Source of the DNA: Anaerolineae bacterium
GTDB taxonomy: Bacteria > Chloroflexota > Anaerolineae > 4572-78 > J111
Direction of reading: 5' to 3'
DNA: 6,364 nucleotides
NCBI GenBank assembly: GCA_020433785.1
Contig: JAGRCC010001174.1
Span: forward strand, 1 to 6,364
In this document: piece after piece, positions 1 to 3,527 of the stretch
Layout of the letters: each line of letters opens with the position of its first letter
Position numbering within the stretch: the first letter of the stretch is position 1
Translations under genes and position numbers: made by a program
Notes under the pieces: model-generated
What the model was told of the DNA's origin: nothing
Database searches by the model: none
The model's input: only the letters and a program-made list of their open reading frames with translations

Positions 1-1
1 G

Positions 2-1045
2 GGGTTGTTCGTTACCTGGTATCTATCACCCACCCGCTTTGTGAACGCGCGGGTCTCGGATATGTCGGAAGAGTACGCGCAAGAGATTGTCATTATGGCC
101 GCGGCGGATTATGCCGAGAATGAGGATATCGACCGGGCCAAAGAGATTTTGACCCGGCTGGAAGTACCAAACCCCACTCAGTATGTTTCACTGGTGGCTG
201 AAGAGATGATCCGTACCAATCGTGGCGCGGTTGATGACGATATCAAAAATGTCGTTTTTCTGGCCAAAGCGCTAGGCGTCAGTACGGTGTCGATGGTCGC
301 TTATGTGTCGCCGCCGACAGCTACTTTCACCCCTACTGATACCCCAACCCCCTCTCCTACACCCACCAATACGCGCGTTGTCGATACACCGACGCCCACT
401 GTGCCGCCTCAGGTAGAAACAACGGAAGAGGCCGCGGTGGATGAGGTTGAGGTTCAGGAAGTCGCCGCCGCGGCGGTCGATTTACCGCTGCCTACCGACA
501 CCCCAGAGCCGGCCCCTCTCCCTACCGATCCACCAGCGCCTCCTACCGAGACACCAACCCCTGAAGCCACGCCCACACCGGAGTCGCAATACGATTTTGT
601 GATCGTCAAAGAACGGCTGATGACCAAAGATGAAAACGGCGGCTGCGCCGGCAACCACAACATCTTCATCGATGTCATCGATGCCAACGGCAATCCCCTC
701 AAAGGGGTGCAGATGGGCGATCTTTGGAATAACCCCGGCCCGGCCACCGGCCACAAAGGCGATGATCGACCCGGTCGAGCCGAGTATGACCTCTATAAAG
801 ATGGGGGGTACTATGTGATGGTTAAAAGCGACCCCAGCGCCGGGCGCGAAGTCACCAGCGAAGTGACCGACCTCCTCAGTTCCGATGACTGGAAAATTGG
901 TATTCCTCGGCTGATCGAAGCCGGTTATTGCCCGGACGAGGGTACGTGCAACACGCTATGGAACAGCGGCGTGTTTGGGGTTGGCAATAACTCCCTCTGC
1001 TGGGGGCATTATTCCTGGGAAGTTGTCTTTCAAAGAACGTGGTAA
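2..1045 (+). CDS. Gene A: stalked surface protein, 5'-truncated (paralogue 1 of 3)
   Basis: Function unknown; predicted membrane-anchored and extracytoplasmic. The frame is open to the window edge. The first in-frame start-like codon (TTG at 5) is probably not the real start: the first residues, GLFVTWYLSP, look like the outer end of a membrane helix, matching GLALSLPYGWVLDP of gene C. The anchor therefore lies upstream of the window. Counting from TTG 5: residues 20-100 are a helical, TPR-like segment (YAQEIVIMAAADYAENEDID, then a Leu-rich helix); 103-194 are a Thr/Pro stalk split by an acidic Glu/Val/Ala stretch (about 137-160); 195-346 are a beta-rich domain with an Ig- or carboxypeptidase-regulatory-like 'IFIDVIDANGNPLKGV' strand pair, four cysteines (214, 309, 315, 332) and the end motif WEVVFQRTW. 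Gene B shares the whole plan, including the four cysteines. Reading frame is certain; the role is not. No enzyme motif is visible. Confidence 0.9.
   Translation, partial: GLFVTWYLSPTRFVNARVSDMSEEYAQEIVIMAAADYAENEDIDRAKEILTRLEVPNPTQYVSLVAEEMIRTNRGAVDDDIKNVVFLAKALGVSTVSMVAYVSPPTATFTPTDTPTPSPTPTNTRVVDTPTPTVPPQVETTEEAAVDEVEVQEVAAAAVDLPLPTDTPEPAPLPTDPPAPPTETPTPEATPTPESQYDFVIVKERLMTKDENGGCAGNHNIFIDVIDANGNPLKGVQMGDLWNNPGPATGHKGDDRPGRAEYDLYKDGGYYVMVKSDPSAGREVTSEVTDLLSSDDWKIGIPRLIEAGYCPDEGTCNTLWNSGVFGVGNNSLCWGHYSWEVVFQRTW
311..586 (+). repeat. Thr/Pro stalk repeat of gene A
   Basis: Degenerate tandem repeat of Thr-Pro dipeptides (TPTDTPTPSPTPT, then PTDTPEPAPLPTDPP). An acidic segment rich in Glu, Val and Ala (about 413-484) interrupts it. 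It probably forms an extended, possibly glycosylated spacer between the helical segment and the C-terminal domain. On DNA it is a C-rich, G-poor plus strand, which opens long meaningless frames on the minus strand. Confidence 0.85.
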
Positions 1046-1066
1046 GTAGGTTATTGTTAGCAGACC

Positions 1067-1148
1067 AGGTGACTGGCACTTAATCGCCGTAATTGCATTG
1101 CTGTATGCTACCCAACGGCCTCAATTTGAAAAAAAGTGCCAGTCACCT
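1067..1148. repeat. Perfect 15-bp inverted repeat pair flanking 52 bp (REPIN/MITE-like)
   Basis: AGGTGACTGGCACTT at 1067-1081 is the exact reverse complement of AAGTGCCAGTCACCT at 1134-1148. Together they bracket 52 bp without an evident gene, an 82-bp unit that fills most of the gap between genes A and B. I see no direct repeat flanking it, so a target-site duplication is not supported. Size and arrangement suit a pair of inverted REP elements (REPIN) or a small non-autonomous element. No U-tract follows the right arm, so it is a poor intrinsic terminator. The inverted repeat is certain; its class is inferred. Confidence 0.75.
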
Positions 1149-1168
1149 AAATAGATACGGTTATTTTT

Positions 1169-2242
1169 ATGAATAATAAGTTGAATGCAAAAATACTCCT
1201 GATCGTCGTTATTTTGGTCGTGCCGCTGTCTTGCCTGGCTTTGGCGATCGCCAGCGTGTTTGTGGGTTTTGGCCTCAGCGCCGCGACCTCGGCCAGCGGG
1301 CCAATCGATCCCGAAACGGCCGAAGCCGAAATAATCAACATCGCCGCTGAATATGCGGAAACGAATGATCTGGCCACGGCTCAGCAGCAGTTGGCAGACC
1401 TCAATCTGCCCAACACCAATCAATACATCTCCTTCATGGCCGACCGCTACATTCAAGAAAACGCGGGCGCCGATGACCCCAACACCCAACATCTGTTTGT
1501 TCTGGCCAGCGCCTTGGGCGTCAGCACCGAGTCGATGGCCCTGGCTCTGGCCACGCCAACCCCTATTCCGACCGATACACCCATTCCCACGGACACGCCC
1601 ACTATGGTCGCCGAGGAGGTCGTGGCTGAAGAAATGGCGGCCGTCGAAGTGGCTGCGGCTGAAGATTCGCCCACCGATACACCCGAACCCACCGCTACCG
1701 ATACGCCTACGCCCGAACCGGTACCGACCGAGACACCTATTCCGCTGCCCACCAACCCCCCGGCTCCACCCACCGATACCCCTGAACCGACAGCCACCCC
1801 GGAACCCACCCAACCACCGGTCGATTTTGTGGTTAAAGAAGCTTACCTCATTCCCAATCCTGTTTATAATAGCTGCCCTGGCGCCCACCAAATCTATGTC
1901 AACGTGGTCGATGTCAACGGCAACCCGATCGATGGGGCCACGGTTGAAGACACGTTCCGCGTTGTTCCCCCTCATGTTAGCGGTGAAAAAGGGCCGGGTA
2001 AGCTGGAGTATGACCTATGGGACAACGGCTTTTCGCTGGAAGTCACCAAGAAAGTGGATGGTTCGCCGGCCACCAGTGAAGTGACGCCCAAACTGAGTTC
2101 CTGGGATGAGGACATTCCTGACGAATGGTTAGTTCAAGCCAACTACTGCCTAGACATAGCCGATTGCGTGGCTCGCAAAGGCCACAACCAACTGTGTCGA
2201 GGTCACTACGCTTACAACGTGACCTTCCAGAAGACTTACTAG
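1169..2242 (+). CDS. Gene B: membrane-anchored stalked surface protein (paralogue 2 of 3)
   Basis: Function unknown. Complete, 357 residues. Residues 8-36 are strongly hydrophobic (a membrane anchor or uncleaved signal; N terminus with three lysines inside). Residues 49-125 are a helical, TPR-like segment (IINIAAEYAETNDLATAQQQ, then PNTNQYISFMADRYI). Residues 129-217 are a Thr/Pro stalk interrupted by an acidic Glu/Val/Ala stretch at about 147-166. Residues 218-357 are a beta-rich domain with 'IYVNVVDVNGNPIDGA', cysteines 236, 327, 333 and 343, and the end motif YNVTFQKTY. The helical segment and terminal domain align with gene A; the six-residue spacing between the middle two cysteines is identical, suggesting conserved disulfides. 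ATG 1169 places the hydrophobic segment near the N terminus; no convincing Shine-Dalgarno precedes it. Gene C starts 17 bp downstream. VPLSC at 18-22 is not a proper lipobox. Confidence 0.93.
   Translation: MNNKLNAKILLIVVILVVPLSCLALAIASVFVGFGLSAATSASGPIDPETAEAEIINIAAEYAETNDLATAQQQLADLNLPNTNQYISFMADRYIQENAGADDPNTQHLFVLASALGVSTESMALALATPTPIPTDTPIPTDTPTMVAEEVVAEEMAAVEVAAAEDSPTDTPEPTATDTPTPEPVPTETPIPLPTNPPAPPTDTPEPTATPEPTQPPVDFVVKEAYLIPNPVYNSCPGAHQIYVNVVDVNGNPIDGATVEDTFRVVPPHVSGEKGPGKLEYDLWDNGFSLEVTKKVDGSPATSEVTPKLSSWDEDIPDEWLVQANYCLDIADCVARKGHNQLCRGHYAYNVTFQKTY
1553..1819 (+). repeat. Thr/Pro stalk repeat of gene B
   Basis: Thr-Pro repeat (TPTPIPTDTPIPTDTPT, then SPTDTPEPTATDTPTPEP and more) with an acidic Glu/Val/Ala insert at about 1607-1666. 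The same interrupted layout is seen in gene A. Probable rigid extracellular spacer. Confidence 0.85.
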
Positions 2243-2259
2243 GTGATTGGTTGTGATGG

Positions 2260-3405
2260 ATGAGCCAGGACAAACCAACAGGCGACTCATCGACAAATAA
2301 ACGTAAGCGCAAACTCATTTACTCGAACATCAATCGCGATAGCCTGACCAAGGCTGGCGATGGTTCCGAAGATGACGCACATTTAACAAGCGAAGAACAA
2401 GGGGCAACGCCCAAACGCCAGAACGCCTCGCGGCCTCGCCGAAAAGCCATTGCCCGACGAGGTGAAATTAAATGGTGGTTAGGCGGCTTTCTTTTTGGCT
2501 TTGCCGTGGGGTTGGCCCTGTCACTACCCTACGGCTGGGTCCTTGATCCGCGCCCGGCCCCGGTTGATCCATCGCAACTGCGGGCGGAAGATCAAACCTT
2601 CTATATCTATTTGATTGCGCTGGCGTATGCTCACGATCATAATGAAGAACGCGCCAGAGCTAGGCTGGCCACGCTAGGCCGACCGGATGTTGAGGAGGCC
2701 GTTGCCGACCTGACCGAAACATACATTGAGCGCGAAACGGACCTGCGCGATATTAACCCGCTGGTGGGCTTATCGATGGCGTTAGGCCAAACATCGAGCC
2801 AAATGCTGGCCTTCGTGGTGACTCCAACCCCTGAACCGACCCGGACTCCCACCCTCATCCCGACCCCAACGCCGCGCCCCACATCGACGCCCACGCCGGC
2901 CACCCCCATTCCCACCGATACCACCACACCCACCCCAACCGTTACGCGCTTACCGACTCGAACCCCAACTGTAACGCGCACACCATCCGCCACCCCCACC
3001 GCCACGGCCAGCCGCACGCCTACCGCCACCAACACACCGACACCCGGCCCTAATTCGCCTTTCGGTGTGGCGCAATCGACCGTTTTATGCGACGATTCCG
3101 GGGACGGCGGTTTGCTTAGAGTTTATGTGCGTGATAGACTCGGGGCAGGTCTGCCCGGCGTCGAAATTGAGGTCATCTGGTCCGGCGGGCAAGATACGTT
3201 TTTCACCGGGTTTAAACCGGACATCGATCCCGGCTATGCTGATTTTCAAATGGAACCGGGTGAACTTTATCAAATAAAATTGTTAGGCGCCGGGTTTGAG
3301 AGCGCCGTCCCGGAAGTGAGTATCGATGATCCCACCCTCTGCCCCGGTTTACCGGACGAGGTCAAGCCCTCGTGGCAGGTGGTGTTTCAGCGTGGGGTCA
3401 ACTGA
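2260..3405 (+). CDS. Gene C: stalked surface protein with basic cytoplasmic N terminus (paralogue 3 of 3)
   Basis: Function unknown. Complete, 381 residues. Residues 1-71 are hydrophilic and basic (KRKRK at 14-18, RPRRKAIARR at 58-67), predicted cytoplasmic. A single membrane helix lies at about 72-94 (WWLGGFLFGFAVGLALSLPY), giving N-in, C-out topology by the positive-inside rule. Residues 105-185 are a TPR-like helical segment (LIALAYAHDHNEERARARLA). Residues 188-264 are an uninterrupted Thr/Pro stalk without the acidic insert of A and B. Residues 265-381 are the beta-rich domain (LLRVYVRDRLGAGLPGVEIE) ending WQVVFQRGVN, with only two cysteines (277 and 361) instead of four. ATG 2260 is the first in-frame start after a stop at 2254; the ATG at 2256 is in another frame and stops after 14 codons. 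It lies 17 bp after gene B, so the two are probably cotranscribed. A weak GGTGAT at 2242-2247 is the only Shine-Dalgarno-like sequence. Confidence 0.93.
   Translation: MSQDKPTGDSSTNKRKRKLIYSNINRDSLTKAGDGSEDDAHLTSEEQGATPKRQNASRPRRKAIARRGEIKWWLGGFLFGFAVGLALSLPYGWVLDPRPAPVDPSQLRAEDQTFYIYLIALAYAHDHNEERARARLATLGRPDVEEAVADLTETYIERETDLRDINPLVGLSMALGQTSSQMLAFVVTPTPEPTRTPTLIPTPTPRPTSTPTPATPIPTDTTTPTPTVTRLPTRTPTVTRTPSATPTATASRTPTATNTPTPGPNSPFGVAQSTVLCDDSGDGGLLRVYVRDRLGAGLPGVEIEVIWSGGQDTFFTGFKPDIDPGYADFQMEPGELYQIKLLGAGFESAVPEVSIDDPTLCPGLPDEVKPSWQVVFQRGVN
2821..3051 (+). repeat. Thr/Pro stalk repeat of gene C
   Basis: About 77 residues of continuous Thr-Pro-x repeat with Arg interspersed (TPTPEPTRTPTLIPTPTPRP and similar). 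It lacks the acidic insert of the other two stalks and is more basic (RLPTRTPTVTRTPS). Confidence 0.85.
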
Positions 3406-3478
3406 CTTCCCAGGTGTTTTCCGCCCTGGTGCAATGGTAATATTGTTTAGTCCGACTTAAGGCTCCTCACCTGTCAGC

Positions 3479-3513
3479 GCTAAAAGATTGGGAACCCACA
3501 TGGGTCTTTTAGC
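3479..3513 (+). promoter_or_regulatory. Interrupted hairpin upstream of the CNB gene
   Basis: GCTAAAAGA (3479-3487) pairs perfectly over 9 bp with TCTTTTAGC (3505-3513). Inside, ACC/CCC-GGG pairing (about 3495-3497 with 3502-3504) makes a second short stem, leaving a bulge on the left side. It ends 14 nt before the ATG at 3528. No U-run follows the stem, so it is not a classical intrinsic terminator. It could be a 5'-leader structure affecting translation of the CNB gene, a protein-binding palindrome, or a dispersed repeat. The structure is plain in the sequence; the role is a guess. Confidence 0.5.
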
Positions 3514-3527
3514 CAAATTCGCTCTTG

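Noticed and set aside
1067..1148. Intrinsic terminator for gene A
   Set aside because: The loop would be 52 nt and no U-run follows the right arm.
1126..1153. Promoter for gene B (TTGAAA at 1126-1131, TAAATA at 1148-1153, 16-bp spacer)
   Set aside because: The -10 match is poor and A/T-rich hexamers are expected by chance here; kept only as a weak possibility.
1220..1237. Possible lipoprotein signal (VPLSC) in gene B
   Set aside because: Pro at -3 does not fit the lipobox, and the hydrophobic stretch continues well past the Cys, which fits a membrane helix better.
1121..1975. Long minus-strand open frame (284 codons) opposite gene B, and similar minus-strand frames opposite the other stalks
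   Set aside because: Their translations are compositionally skewed Gly/Val/Arg repeats (VGVGVSVG, GRNRGWRG), the expected shadow of Thr/Pro codons on the opposite strand. Gene B in the sense strand has clear paralogues and domain structure.
2821..3051. CRISPR-like or tandem DNA repeat array
   Set aside because: The repeats are short degenerate Thr-Pro codon repeats inside a continuous reading frame, with no constant repeat and unique spacers.
3438..3443. TAATAT as a -10 element for the CNB gene
   Set aside because: No acceptable -35 lies at proper spacing (only TGTTTT at 3415-3420), so evidence is too thin.
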